The notes: generated from the sequence alone by a model not told the origin. Shown: positions 49,429-58,687, numbered from the stretch's first letter. The stretch is 64,000 bases of DNA from an uncultured Eubacteriales bacterium (GCA_949289125.1 CASEME010000018.1:62001-126000); one strand, 5' to 3'. Program-made: numbers and translations.

Positions 49429-50715
49429 ATGATTGACATCAATCTTATACGTCAAGACGCACAAGCAGTAAGAGCACGTTATCTCAAACGTGGCAAGGAC
49501 ATACATTTTGAACAACTTTTGAAGTTGGACGAACAGCGCAAAACGCTTATTAAACAAACAGAAACAATGAAAGCCGAACGCAACAAAGTATCGGCACTTG
49601 TACCCCAACTCAAAAAGCAAGGCAAGGACGTAACAGCGACCATTGCTGAGATGAAAAAGTTGGGCAACGAGATAGCAGATTTGGACAAACAACTGAACGA
49701 CACAGAGGCACAAATTAACGACTTTATGCTAAGACTTCCCAATCTTCCCGATGAAGACTTGGCAGAAGGTGGCAAAGAGAACAACGTACCTATAAAAGTT
49801 TTTGGCAAAAAGCCTCAATTTGATTTTACTCCCAAAAACCACGTTGAGCTGTGCCAATCGTTGGGACTGATCGACTACGAACGTGTCGTAAAACTTGCAG
49901 TCAACGGCAGTTGGATATACACAGGTATGGGTGCAAGATTGGAATGGGCATTGCTCAACTATTTTATCGACACACACATAAAAGACGGCTACACCTTTAT
50001 GTTGCCGCCCTATATGCTAAACTACGAGTGTGGACTTACCGCAGGACAGTTTCCCAAGTTTGAAGACGACGTGTACCAAATAGCCAACGGCGAAGGAAAC
50101 AAGTTTATGTTGCCCACGGCAGAAACTGCACTTGTCAACCTCTATCGCAACGAAATTCTGCCCGAAAGTCAACTGCCCAAAAAGTTTTTTGGTTATTCGG
50201 CATGTTTCCGCAGAGAGGCAGGCAGTTACCGTAGTGAAGAACGCGGTATGATAAGAGGACACCAATTCAACAAAGTGGAACTATTCCAATACACCACAGC
50301 CGAACAAGACCAAGCGGCATTTGAAGAAATGGTAGACAAAGCGTGCAAACTTGTAGAAGGCTTGGGATTGCACTATCGTCTGTCCAAATTGGCAGCAGGC
50401 GATTGCTCGGACAGCATGGCACGCACATACGATATCGAGATATATATACCGAGTATGGGTATATACAAAGAAGTATCGAGCGCAAGCACGGCGCACGACT
50501 ATCAGGCACGCAGAGGCAATATGAAGTATCGCCGTGAAAGCGACAAAAAGACTGAGTACCTGCACACGCTGAACGCAAGCGGACTTGCAACAAGCAGAGT
50601 TTTCCCCGCACTACTCGAACAGTGCCAAAACAAAGATGGCTCTGTAACTATTCCCGAAGCATTGCGCAAATATATGGGCGGCATAGACAAGTTGGTACCT
50701 GTAGACAAAAAATAA
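49429..50715 (+). CDS. serS: Seryl-tRNA synthetase
   Basis: A class II synthetase charging tRNA-Ser and tRNA-Sec. 428 residues: N-terminal antiparallel coiled-coil arm that grips the tRNA long arm (~25-105), then the catalytic core with motif 2 (FRREAGSYRSEERGMIRGHQF) and motif 3 near LNASGLATSRVFPALLE. CGGAGG precedes the ATG. Monocistronic, with a very strong hairpin behind it. Confidence 0.97.
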   Translation: MIDINLIRQDAQAVRARYLKRGKDIHFEQLLKLDEQRKTLIKQTETMKAERNKVSALVPQLKKQGKDVTATIAEMKKLGNEIADLDKQLNDTEAQINDFMLRLPNLPDEDLAEGGKENNVPIKVFGKKPQFDFTPKNHVELCQSLGLIDYERVVKLAVNGSWIYTGMGARLEWALLNYFIDTHIKDGYTFMLPPYMLNYECGLTAGQFPKFEDDVYQIANGEGNKFMLPTAETALVNLYRNEILPESQLPKKFFGYSACFRREAGSYRSEERGMIRGHQFNKVELFQYTTAEQDQAAFEEMVDKACKLVEGLGLHYRLSKLAAGDCSDSMARTYDIEIYIPSMGIYKEVSSASTAHDYQARRGNMKYRRESDKKTEYLHTLNASGLATSRVFPALLEQCQNKDGSVTIPEALRKYMGGIDKLVPVDKK

Positions 50716-50732
50716 TTACTAAACACAATAAA

Positions 50733-50773
50733 CACAACAAAGAGACGAGTACAATACTCGTCTCTTTGTTGTG
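50733..50773. terminator. Long perfect hairpin between serS and the DUF4363 gene
   Basis: 19-base perfect arms (50733-50751 and 50755-50773) with a CAA loop. The 3' arm is T-rich itself (CTCTTTGTTGTG). Likely bidirectional terminator for convergent genes. Confidence 0.85.
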
Positions 50774-50796
50774 TTTGGCACAAACAATACTTATAC

Positions 50797-51174
50797 CTAA
50801 ACAATATGATGGAAGTCTGGCACAACGTTGTCGGGTATATATTCCAACAGCGTTTTGATAACTTTGAGTTGCGCTACAAGATCCTCATTCATACCGCCAA
50901 TAAGATAGCCTTCCGCCTCGGATATGCGCAAAGTAACTTCGTACACGTCCGTATGCGGCAACAACAGCTCACTAAGCGTGCGCAGTTTGCTCCAATCATC
51001 GGCAAACTGTTGGTATTCCTTTTGGGTAAGACTATTGTTTTCGGCAAGACTTATAAGCTCGTTGCACCTTTGTGACACAACTTTGTATCTGTTACTTACA
51101 ATTAGTACTTCTGTTATGCCTGCGCCCAAAATAAGTAGCAAAGCCAACAATCCTGCAATAACATTTTTGTTCAC
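50797..51174 (-). CDS. DUF4363 family protein
   Basis: A 125-residue protein with one N-terminal membrane helix (~4-26) and an extracytoplasmic helical domain, like the DUF4363 proteins that accompany YetF-type membrane proteins in Clostridia. The start is GTG at 51174, overlapping the yetF-like stop by four bases (GTGA), so translation is coupled. Function unknown. No signal-peptidase site is obvious, so it is probably anchored. Confidence 0.75.
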   Translation of the reverse strand: MNKNVIAGLLALLLILGAGITEVLIVSNRYKVVSQRCNELISLAENNSLTQKEYQQFADDWSKLRTLSELLLPHTDVYEVTLRISEAEGYLIGGMNEDLVAQLKVIKTLLEYIPDNVVPDFHHIV

Positions 51175-51851
51175 TTTATCAGTTTTTCCCCCTCTATATT
51201 TTCAAAAGAGATACTGCGGTTTTTTGTCTGCAAAGTCATTCGATTTTTTTCATCCACTGCCAAAAACACCACATGACTGAGCTTTATTTTGCGTTTTTTG
51301 AGCAACGCCTGTACTTTATTTTTATCTATGCCATTGCGTGATATGTCGTCCTCGTCCCACTTTCCCTGCATAATGACAGGCACAGGCAACGTTTGCTGTT
51401 TTTCGGTAATTTGTTTGTTTTCAACTACCGTCAGTTGTCCGTTAGTTTCCATAATGGCGTACAATATTTCTTCAAGTGAAAAGTGATTTGTGGTGCGCAA
51501 CGCCTGCAAAAGATCATTGACCTGCATATTGAGCCTGTGCAAAGCATAGGTATTGATGCCGCTCTTATCCACCACCATGACAGGCTTACCACTAAGGATA
51601 TTTTGCATACGCATATTTTTGGACAGCAACAATATTAGCTGATGAATAACAAACATAGTCAATATGCCAACTATACCAAATGTAAGCGGTACTGTGCGGT
51701 CGGATACGGGTATACACGCAAGGTCGGCAATAACAAGCGTTATTACCAATTCAAAAGGCTCCATTTCTCCTATTTGACGTTTACCCATAAGACGTATAAC
51801 TACAAGCAATACGGTAAACATTATCAAAGCACGCAAGAAAATAATTATCAT
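51171..51851 (-). CDS. YetF/DUF421 family membrane protein
   Basis: About 226 residues from the ATG at 51851: three membrane helices, the conserved RLMGKRQIGEMEPFELVITL segment and a soluble DUF421 domain (RMQNILSGKPVMVVDKSGI...). Bacillus homologues are spore- or envelope-associated, but the molecular role is not settled. A start eight codons upstream (TTG) is unlikely. No clear ribosome-binding site; a perfect palindrome lies 11 nt upstream. Confidence 0.85.
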   Translation of the reverse strand: MIIIFLRALIMFTVLLVVIRLMGKRQIGEMEPFELVITLVIADLACIPVSDRTVPLTFGIVGILTMFVIHQLILLLSKNMRMQNILSGKPVMVVDKSGINTYALHRLNMQVNDLLQALRTTNHFSLEEILYAIMETNGQLTVVENKQITEKQQTLPVPVIMQGKWDEDDISRNGIDKNKVQALLKKRKIKLSHVVFLAVDEKNRMTLQTKNRSISFENIEGEKLIK

Positions 51852-51861
51852 AGCATTATTA

Positions 51862-51877
51862 GTGTGTTGCAACACAC
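51862..51877. repeat. Perfect 16-bp palindrome upstream of the yetF-like gene
   Basis: GTGTGTTGCAACACAC reads the same on both strands, and ATTAGTGTGT / ACACACTAAT arms extend the inverted repeat to 51858-51883. It lies in the divergent region between the yetF-like gene and the folT leader: a candidate operator. Confidence 0.55.
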
Positions 51878-51934
51878 ACTAATTATACCAACAAATGTAA
51901 CAACAAACGCTTTACAAAAACACCTCTATGATGT

Positions 51935-52170
51935 AGACTTATGCTATCAATAGCAAAGTCTTCAATATGCGTCAAGTGTCGTATGTAAGGAAGTCACTGC
52001 GAACGAAAGAACGTACATTTTGTTGCTAAGTTGCAACAAATACACAATACGTTCTGCGGTATATTGTAGAGTCCGTTGCTATTTATTTGTAACAGTATCT
52101 TTACTGTCCAACACAATCACACACAACAAGACTTCCTTTGCTATCTATCAGTTGAGGAAGTCTTTTTTAT
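51935..52170 (+). promoter_or_regulatory. Structured attenuator leader (riboswitch-like) of the folate-type ECF S component
   Basis: A strong terminator (AAGACTTCCT 52128-52137 / AGGAAGTCTT 52155-52164, then TTTTTT) lies 48 nt before the coding start. AAGGAAGTC at 51987-51995 can pair instead with the terminator 5' arm (52130-52138), giving mutually exclusive folds. Between them is a long hairpin: ACTGC/GCGGT (51996-52000 with 52056-52060), a 7-nt bulge, AGAACGTA/TACGTTCT, and TGTTGC/GCAACA, then an ACAGTA/TACTGT stem. Another hairpin (51935-51961) precedes it. No T-box TGG-type bulge and no THF-riboswitch consensus were recognised. Confidence 0.6.
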
Positions 52171-52217
52171 GTCAGTACGCATTACTTGAGGCAAGCAATC
52201 TTACAGGAGAACAACCA

Positions 52218-52781
52218 ATGAACAACGTCAAAAAACTTACAATAACTGCAGTACTTACTGCTCTTGCACTACTTGCCAACACCTATTCCATACCACTGTT
52301 TGGCTCTTCCAACTATCTCAGTTTTACTTTTATACCATGCTTTATTGCAGGTATCTATCTTGGTTGGGCAAGCGGTCTTACCGTAGGACTTGCAGGCGAC
52401 ATATTGGGACATATTTTGCACCCTATGGGCGCATACAATCCGCTTATAGGCATAGCAACAGGACTATTGGGCGTTATACCCGCCATCGTGTACAAGTTTG
52501 TCAAAGCCAACGACATCGTCAAACTGATATTGAGCTTTGTACTGTGTATGATTATTTGCACTTCGGGACTCAACACTGTTGCGTTGTGGCTAATGTACGG
52601 CGTTGGCAAAAAGACCTTTTTTGTATATCTATGGGGACGTCTACCTTTCCAACTGCTTATGGTTGCCGTCAACTGTATAATAATGATTACGCTCAAACAA
52701 TCGCGCATATTGGACAAACTTTTTGCACGAATGTTGGACAACGACAATGTCGATGTGGTCAACACTGAGGACAACAAATAA
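52218..52781 (+). CDS. ECF transporter S component, folate-type (FolT-like)
   Basis: A 187-residue membrane protein from the ATG at 52218 (CAGGAGAAC upstream; an open frame running back to 52020 merely covers the leader). About six helices. The N-terminal KKLTITAVLTALALL, LSFTFIPCFIAGIYLG and GDILGHILHPMGAYNP segments resemble folate-family S components. It would associate with EcfA1/A2/T (37.6-40.2 kb). Folate uptake would fit thyA-folA, but the substrate is inferred from family resemblance only. Confidence 0.78.
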   Translation: MNNVKKLTITAVLTALALLANTYSIPLFGSSNYLSFTFIPCFIAGIYLGWASGLTVGLAGDILGHILHPMGAYNPLIGIATGLLGVIPAIVYKFVKANDIVKLILSFVLCMIICTSGLNTVALWLMYGVGKKTFFVYLWGRLPFQLLMVAVNCIIMITLKQSRILDKLFARMLDNDNVDVVNTEDNK

Positions 52782-52831
52782 TTTGCACAATGCAGTTGTT
52801 TGTAATAAGTTGCTTCTAATAATACAAACAC

Positions 52832-52864
52832 ACAAAAGCCTCGCTAAATTAGCGAGGCTTTTGT
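52832..52864. terminator. Perfect bidirectional terminator
   Basis: 15-bp perfect stem (52832-52846 and 52850-52864, AAAAGCCTCGCTA core) with A/T-rich ends that give U-tracts in both directions, between convergent folT-like and ricT genes. Confidence 0.94.
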
Positions 52865-52888
52865 TATACAATTATTCAAATATTTCAA

Positions 52889-53761
52889 TCAATCCTGCAA
52901 TTTGTCCAACTCGTCCATATACGAGTTGCCGCCACCTTCTTCTGCTGTTGCCGTTATTGCAGAAAGCTCTTTTAAGTGATACTTTTTTATCTCCACATCA
53001 CCGTTGCTGTTGGTAAGTCGGGCATTGACCGTCTGGCGCAAAATATCTGTAGACTCTACAACGGCTTTGCCATCTGCAGTAGTTATTTCCGAACCCACAC
53101 GGGGCATCAGTTTGATAGTTTCTGCATAATAGTCGTTTTCAAACTTTAAGCAACACATCAGTCTACCGCACAATCCCGATATTTTGGTGGGATTGATGGA
53201 CAAACCTTGATTTTTTGCCATTTTGATAGACACACGTTCGAAGTCTGCCATATAACTGTTGCAACAACACGGTCTACCGCACGGTCCAAGACCACCCTTC
53301 AACTTGCACTCGTCACGTATGCCTATTTGACGAAGATCTATACGTGTATGCAACATACTTGCAAGGTCCTTTACCAACTCGCGAAAGTCCACGCGTTCAT
53401 CGGCAGTAAAATAAAATGTAGCTTTGCTACCGTCAAAGGCAAACTCTGCGTCTACCAACTTCATATCCAATTTGTGCTTTTCGATACAGCGTTGAGCGTC
53501 TTTCATAGCACGCTGTTTGTTGGCAACAAGGGACAAATGTTGTGACTTATCTTTATCTGTTGCCTTGCGCACAACAGGTTTCAAAGTACCTACCACTTTG
53601 TCGTCGTCCATATCTGTATTGGCAAGAAATACAGTACCGTACTCCACTCCGCGAGAGGTCTCTACTATTACTCCGTCGCCTTTTTCAAACTGTATATTTT
53701 GCGATGCAAAGTAATAAACTTTGCCACCTTCTTTGAACTGTACACCTACTATATTCGGCAT
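52889..53761 (-). CDS. ricT: RicT/YaaT, PSP1-domain regulator
   Basis: Subunit of the RicAFT (YmcA-YlbF-YaaT) complex that carries [4Fe-4S] clusters and controls RNase Y activity and sporulation/biofilm decisions in Bacillus. 290 residues with an N-terminal PSP1 domain and the cysteine sets CGRPCCCN and CGRLMCCL. A Gly/Glu-rich tail follows. It overlaps the holB stop by 13 nt, in the conserved tmk-holB-ricT order. Confidence 0.93.
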   Translation of the reverse strand: MPNIVGVQFKEGGKVYYFASQNIQFEKGDGVIVETSRGVEYGTVFLANTDMDDDKVVGTLKPVVRKATDKDKSQHLSLVANKQRAMKDAQRCIEKHKLDMKLVDAEFAFDGSKATFYFTADERVDFRELVKDLASMLHTRIDLRQIGIRDECKLKGGLGPCGRPCCCNSYMADFERVSIKMAKNQGLSINPTKISGLCGRLMCCLKFENDYYAETIKLMPRVGSEITTADGKAVVESTDILRQTVNARLTNSNGDVEIKKYHLKELSAITATAEEGGGNSYMDELDKLQD

Positions 53762-54729
53762 CTGTATTTGACCTCCAACATCTCTGCTATCATGTTATCC
53801 AACTCGACAGTGTAGTTGCCGTTGTTGTCCAAACGTTTTTTTACTGTGCCCACCAACTCCGTCACGGCTATACACGCTTCGATAGAATAGTTGTCGCAAA
53901 TTTTTTGTATATCCTGTGGCGCTAATGGCAAAACGCACAGCTCTGGGCACACCCTATACACTACACTTTCTTTTAGCAATACCACTATAGACAGCAACAC
54001 TGTTTTGTAATTATCTCTCTGCGCCGACAATGTTGCAACATATGGCAAAGCCGTCTTGGTGGACGTCATTTCGCACAACATACGTTTGACAGCGTCAAAT
54101 ATGTCATAATAAGTGTTGTCTGCAACAATGCGCTTGGCATACTGCATATCGCCTTGCGACAATACAGCAGCTATGGCCAAAGACTTGCTGTCATAACCGT
54201 CCTCTATTAGCGCCCCCATTACTTCTTTGGTGGACACAACATTGTCTTTTAGCACCTGACAGCGCGACTGTATAGTTGCAAACAACGATTCGGGATTGTC
54301 CACACCGATAAAAATGTACGTATTGCCAACGGGCTCTTCCAAAGTTTTGAGTAACTTGTTTTGCCACACTGCACTGCCCGAACCGCTTACGCTGTCGGTG
54401 GCGTTGAGTGTAAACACACGTGCACTCACTCTATCCACAGGACGTTTGATACTCTCTTCTACAAGATACTCTATGTCGTCCACATTAAGTTTGCTTCTGC
54501 CCTCCATAGGCAAAGCAATTCTGTCCAAATGTTGCTCGGTATCTACCTTGCGACACATATCGCACACGCCACAGCCGTGTTGCGGACACAACACTATCTT
54601 GGCGCATTGCTTAAGTAGCTGGGGTATATTGGCTTTGCTACCCTGTATAATGTAAGCGTGCGAAGCTCTGCCGCTATCAAATTGTGCTTTCAACGTCTTA
54701 ACAACGTTGCTTTGTTGTCTGTCTGTCAC
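53749..54729 (-). CDS. holB: DNA polymerase III subunit delta'
   Basis: Clamp-loader stator subunit. 326 residues with the HAYIIQG opening, a degenerate P-loop (SKANIPQ, as usual for the non-ATP-binding delta'), zinc ligands CPQHGCGVCDMC, TLEEPVGNTYIFI and the SRC motif (IQSRCQ). The start is GTG at 54729, overlapping the tmk stop by four bases (GTGA). Confidence 0.94.
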   Translation of the reverse strand: MTDRQQSNVVKTLKAQFDSGRASHAYIIQGSKANIPQLLKQCAKIVLCPQHGCGVCDMCRKVDTEQHLDRIALPMEGRSKLNVDDIEYLVEESIKRPVDRVSARVFTLNATDSVSGSGSAVWQNKLLKTLEEPVGNTYIFIGVDNPESLFATIQSRCQVLKDNVVSTKEVMGALIEDGYDSKSLAIAAVLSQGDMQYAKRIVADNTYYDIFDAVKRMLCEMTSTKTALPYVATLSAQRDNYKTVLLSIVVLLKESVVYRVCPELCVLPLAPQDIQKICDNYSIEACIAVTELVGTVKKRLDNNGNYTVELDNMIAEMLEVKYRCRI

Positions 54730-55352
54730 TTAAGTACACCTTTTTTGATAAGGGCGTCAATCACCTTTTGATGCGTCTGCTCTGTGCTACCCGATGCGTC
54801 TATTACTACAAACTTATCGGTTGCTTCATCAATAAGCTGTTTGTAGCCACTGTACACTTTTTGGTGGAAATCTATATCTACATTTTCCAGTCTGTCCGTC
54901 ACATCCTTGCCGCCCTTGCGTTCAAAAGCCGCCTCGGGAGAAAGGTCGAGAAAGACAGTAAACTGCGGCATATACTCGCCTACGGCAATTTCGTTAATTG
55001 CACGCACTCTGCTGAGGCCTATTTGGCGCGCTACCCCCTGATAAGCATAAGAGGAATGCACAAAGCGGTCGCAGATAACAATTTTACCCTCTGCCAAAGC
55101 AGGTTTTACTATATCTTCAAGGTGCTGTATGCGTGAAGCCGCATACAAAAAGGCTTCGCACAGGTCACTCATCTCTGCATTGTTGGCGTCCAAAATTATT
55201 TTGCGTATTTGTTCGGCAATTTTGCTACCGCCTGGTTCTCTTGTGAATACAATATTGTCGTAGCCGTGCTGCAAGCAATACTCTTTTAGCAATGCCGTCT
55301 GACACGTTTTGCCAACGCCGTCACAGCCTTCTATAGTAATAAAGTTTTTCAT
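54726..55352 (-). CDS. tmk: Thymidylate kinase
   Basis: Phosphorylates dTMP to dTDP. 208 residues from the ATG at 55352 (TTAGGAAAA upstream; overlaps the end of the decarboxylase-like frame closely without longer extension). P-loop ITIEGCDGVGKT, TREPGG, DRFVHSSYAYQG (DRY-like loop) and a C-terminal lid. Feeds on ThyA product; cluster with holB and ricT is standard. Confidence 0.96.
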   Translation of the reverse strand: MKNFITIEGCDGVGKTCQTALLKEYCLQHGYDNIVFTREPGGSKIAEQIRKIILDANNAEMSDLCEAFLYAASRIQHLEDIVKPALAEGKIVICDRFVHSSYAYQGVARQIGLSRVRAINEIAVGEYMPQFTVFLDLSPEAAFERKGGKDVTDRLENVDIDFHQKVYSGYKQLIDEATDKFVVIDASGSTEQTHQKVIDALIKKGVLK

Positions 55353-55363
55353 CTTATATTTTC

Positions 55364-56485
55364 CTAATTGCTGATAATTTTGTCTGCATCGCCAAAGCAA
55401 GCGTCCGCATACATAGGCTCGTAGCTCTCAGACGTCACCACCATATCTTTTAGCGCAGTATAAAATGCGTCCAAAGACAGTCCGTTGTCGTACAAGGTGA
55501 CTATAGCTATTACGTACCTGCTGTCGGCATACTCGCAATACACGCCCTGACGTTGCAAAGCATTGTATACGGCAGTACCCGTCTCATTGTGCGGTTTGCA
55601 GTCCAACACAAGGCGTGTAAAGTCGTCGTTGTTGACAAACGTCCAACCCAACTCTCTGCAGTTGTTTTTGAAACGTACAACTTCGTTATACAGTGCCTGA
55701 TAATCTTTTTTTGCGTCACACGCACGCACCATTGCTTTTTCAATACTTTCAATAAGCAAGTAATTGGGGCTTGTGGTGGTAAAGATATTGACATACTGTT
55801 TTAGCTCGGCAGACAGTTTGGCGTCGTCTGTAAGCAATACCGCCGTCTGCGTCAATGCACCAAGCGTCTTGTGCGTAGATTCCACCGCCGCATCGCAAAA
55901 CTCGCACGCGTTGTAAGGCAACAGTTTGGACAAGCCTAAATGCGCACCGTGTGCACTATCCACAAACAACAATAGCTTTTTGCTGCGACAATACTTGTAT
56001 ATAGCCTTAAGGTCTGCACACTTACCATAGTAGTTGGGGCTGGTAATAATTACCGTGCCTATACTGCCGTCCTGCTCCACATATTGCGCTATATCGGCAA
56101 CAGTTGGCGGTTGAGGTATGCCCTCATTGTCTTTAGAAGGCATATACACAACCTGCTTATCTGCCAACTCCAAAGAATTTTTGAGAGAGACATGGCATTT
56201 TTCTTCGGTAAGTACTTTACCCGCACTACTGTACGCAAAGGCAAACAAGCCAACGGTAGAGCCGTTGACCAAGTAATGGCAAAATTTGACGTTCAACTCC
56301 TGCGCATAAGCACGTTGAGACTGCTGAATAACGCCACTTGGAGTGCGCAAGTTGTCCGAAAAAGTCAACTCCGTTATGTCTCTGCCGTAAAAGTCTTCGC
56401 CTTTGCCTTTGTGACCGGGCATATGTAATCTGATTGGGTGCGATTTGTCATAGTTGTTCAACATATCGCTAATAAATGTTTTCAT
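55364..56485 (-). CDS. Orn/Lys/Arg decarboxylase-family PLP enzyme, YaaO-like
   Basis: A 373-residue fold-type I PLP enzyme. LHMPGHKG at the N-terminus, DSAHGAHLGL, and the PLP lysine in ESTHKTLGALTQTA are group III decarboxylase motifs. It is shorter than the ~480-residue YaaO/SpeA-like enzymes, with a reduced C-terminal domain. It lies directly upstream of tmk as yaaO does in Bacillus. Substrate (lysine, arginine or ornithine) is not determinable. Confidence 0.88.
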   Translation of the reverse strand: MKTFISDMLNNYDKSHPIRLHMPGHKGKGEDFYGRDITELTFSDNLRTPSGVIQQSQRAYAQELNVKFCHYLVNGSTVGLFAFAYSSAGKVLTEEKCHVSLKNSLELADKQVVYMPSKDNEGIPQPPTVADIAQYVEQDGSIGTVIITSPNYYGKCADLKAIYKYCRSKKLLLFVDSAHGAHLGLSKLLPYNACEFCDAAVESTHKTLGALTQTAVLLTDDAKLSAELKQYVNIFTTTSPNYLLIESIEKAMVRACDAKKDYQALYNEVVRFKNNCRELGWTFVNNDDFTRLVLDCKPHNETGTAVYNALQRQGVYCEYADSRYVIAIVTLYDNGLSLDAFYTALKDMVVTSESYEPMYADACFGDADKIISN

Positions 56486-56595
56486 AGTCTAATTGTACCA
56501 CATAAACTGCAATTATTCAACCTAATTTTTTGCTCAAGGTAAAAAATGCTTTGTTGCTAAATTGTGTATTTAGCTACCCATACGATTTGTTGCGC

Positions 56596-56904
56596 CTACA
56601 TATCCCAAAGATATTTGGACAGGTCTACAGCACCGTTCACGACGTCAACTCCTTCGCTTACAAGCAGATTAGCCTGCACATCTTTACCGCCAAAAGCAAA
56701 CGCCCCAGACAGTTGCCCAAAGCGGTTGACCACTCTGTGACAAGGTATTTCTATAGGGCGCGGATTGACGTGCAATGCCCACCCCACCTGTCGGGACATA
56801 CGCACGTTGCCACACAATCGAGCAATTTGACCATACGTAGCAACTTTGCCGCACGGTATTTGGCATACCACTTTATACACTTTGTCAAAAAACTTATTTT
56901 CCAT
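56596..56904 (-). CDS. Single-domain MGMT-family protein (O6-alkylguanine-DNA alkyltransferase-like)
   Basis: 102 residues comprising only the C-terminal DNA-binding/active-site domain: VYKVVCQIPCGKVATYGQIARL (helix-turn-helix with Arg finger region) and IPCHRVVN, where the acceptor cysteine is present. Alkyltransferase-like proteins have Trp in that place, so repair activity remains possible. The usual N-terminal ribonuclease-like domain is missing. Ribosome-binding site weak. Confidence 0.85.
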   Translation of the reverse strand: MENKFFDKVYKVVCQIPCGKVATYGQIARLCGNVRMSRQVGWALHVNPRPIEIPCHRVVNRFGQLSGAFAFGGKDVQANLLVSEGVDVVNGAVDLSKYLWDM

Positions 56905-56992
56905 CTATACTATCTCGTACTTCTGCCGTATGTGCCTACAACACTTTGCTTAACCAAACTGTACCTTTGTGTTAAATACACAAGCAAGTTGC

Positions 56993-58687
56993 TTATTGCT
57001 CTGTTGTGTTGTCGTCTATTTTGTCACTTTGTGCTGTTTGAGTATTGTCTGCACATTGTTGCTCCACAACGGCGTCTTTTTTCTTTTTGTTTTTTGCGTG
57101 TTTACGCTGTTTTTGTTCCCACTTTTCACTTTGTTCGCGACGCATCAACTGCATACTTTCGTTTAGTTGTGACGCAATACGCTGTTTTTCAATTTTGTTA
57201 TCCTCAGTGGGCGTATACTGCACACCTTTGCCTATTATTATTTGTTTAGCTTGCTTGTCTACATATACAGGATAAAACGTTGTACACTTGCCTGTAGCAC
57301 GCCAATATCTTACCCCTATTTCTGCAAAGCCGGTATAAAACTGCTCCACGTCTCCTTCCTGCGAATAGTCCTTTTCGGGGAAAAGCAAAATATTATCACC
57401 CTGTTGCAGTGCTTCCACAGTGATTTTGAGCGTAGTGAGCACCTCGCGCGTATTGCCCCTATGCACCGGTATAGGATCTAACGCAGTCAGAACTTTGATT
57501 ATAAGCGGGTGTATCATTTTGCGCAACCTTGTGCGCATTTTTTTGGGCAACACGTGACAAACAGTATCCACACCGCTTTCCAACTGCTTTTCCACAAATT
57601 CGTTGTCTAACATAGAAGATATAATCCACGGTCTAAAGTGGAAAGGCAAACGCAATACCGTTACCAACGGACCGTAAATTTCATAGTGATTAGCTACAAA
57701 TATTACCGCGCCGTCATTGAGATTGACATTGTGTTTGCCAATAACTTTGGCAGGGAAAAACGGTCGCACTATTGAACGCAAAAAACTTAGTGTGATGCTA
57801 TTGTTGCCATTGTACAGTTTGCCTTTTAGTTGTTTTTCCAACAGCTCTTTGTTGACGTTAACGTCGTTTGTGTAATACTGTTCCAACTTGTGCGCATACT
57901 GCTTGTCTATTGGAAAGGCTACAGACAACACTATTGCCGCAATAATTGACGCTGCAGACAGCGAGGCCAATACAAGATAAGTAAGCCAACTTGATTGCAA
58001 CACTTTATAAAACAGCATAAGCACAGTGTAAAATGTAAGATGTGCAATCAGTTGCGCCTTCATATCTTTAGCTATATACAATGTATCCAGCGTCTTATCT
58101 TCTTCTACGTCTGTTAGCATTATTGTTTGTTTTACTTCCACCGAAAACATGGCAAGCGAAGTAAACATCAAACCTATTCCACAAGAGTACAAAGCATAAT
58201 AAATTGCATAGACTCTTACTACGCTTAGTTCGCCAAACAGATAAGCAGATAGGCACAACAACGCACCAACTACAAATACCGAACGTTTTACCCATCGTGT
58301 GCGTGCAAAGCGATAGCTTACTGCTGAGCATATAGTAACAAGCACGCCGGATGCAAATATGGCAATCAACGGCAACCACAGTGTACTTGCATAATCTTCA
58401 TTGCGAAAATAGCGCATGAAGAATATCCAAATATTGAGATAAACGGATACAGAAATCATTAACTGCATGCGCGTATAATATCTCAATGCAGCTGTACTTT
58501 GTGCCAAATAAAAAGGTTTCGGATTGTTTTTGTATGTCAAAGCCAATATTAGCGACGGCACTGACAAAACTACTGCCATGCTACCTACCAACGCCCAAAA
58601 TGAACTCCACACCGCATTGGTGAGGAATACAAAAACATATATCACAAGCACTGTATAGACAATACTTATTGGTACAAGTTTACGCAC
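56993..58687 (-). CDS. Multi-pass membrane protein with C-terminal PlsC-like acyltransferase domain
   Basis: A 564-residue protein, GTG start at 58687 with AAAGGAGAA upstream. Seven or so helices fill residues 5-260. The acyltransferase-like domain (~310-500) shows NHYEIYGP where NHxSxxD is expected: His334 is kept but the aspartate four residues on is Gly339. FPEKDYS is at the FPEG-RS position. A Lys-rich tail follows. A membrane lipid acyl-transfer or lipid-sensing role is plausible; the altered catalytic box makes activity uncertain. Confidence 0.78.
   Translation of the reverse strand: MRKLVPISIVYTVLVIYVFVFLTNAVWSSFWALVGSMAVVLSVPSLILALTYKNNPKPFYLAQSTAALRYYTRMQLMISVSVYLNIWIFFMRYFRNEDYASTLWLPLIAIFASGVLVTICSAVSYRFARTRWVKRSVFVVGALLCLSAYLFGELSVVRVYAIYYALYSCGIGLMFTSLAMFSVEVKQTIMLTDVEEDKTLDTLYIAKDMKAQLIAHLTFYTVLMLFYKVLQSSWLTYLVLASLSAASIIAAIVLSVAFPIDKQYAHKLEQYYTNDVNVNKELLEKQLKGKLYNGNNSITLSFLRSIVRPFFPAKVIGKHNVNLNDGAVIFVANHYEIYGPLVTVLRLPFHFRPWIISSMLDNEFVEKQLESGVDTVCHVLPKKMRTRLRKMIHPLIIKVLTALDPIPVHRGNTREVLTTLKITVEALQQGDNILLFPEKDYSQEGDVEQFYTGFAEIGVRYWRATGKCTTFYPVYVDKQAKQIIIGKGVQYTPTEDNKIEKQRIASQLNESMQLMRREQSEKWEQKQRKHAKNKKKKDAVVEQQCADNTQTAQSDKIDDNTTEQ

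Noticed and set aside
51960-52217. T-box or THF riboswitch in the folT leader
   Set aside because: No TGG-type T-box bulge and no recognisable THF aptamer consensus; kept only as an unclassified structured leader.
56596-56904. Alkyltransferase-like (ATL) protein
   Set aside because: ATL proteins have Trp in place of the acceptor cysteine; this protein keeps Cys in IPCHRVV.
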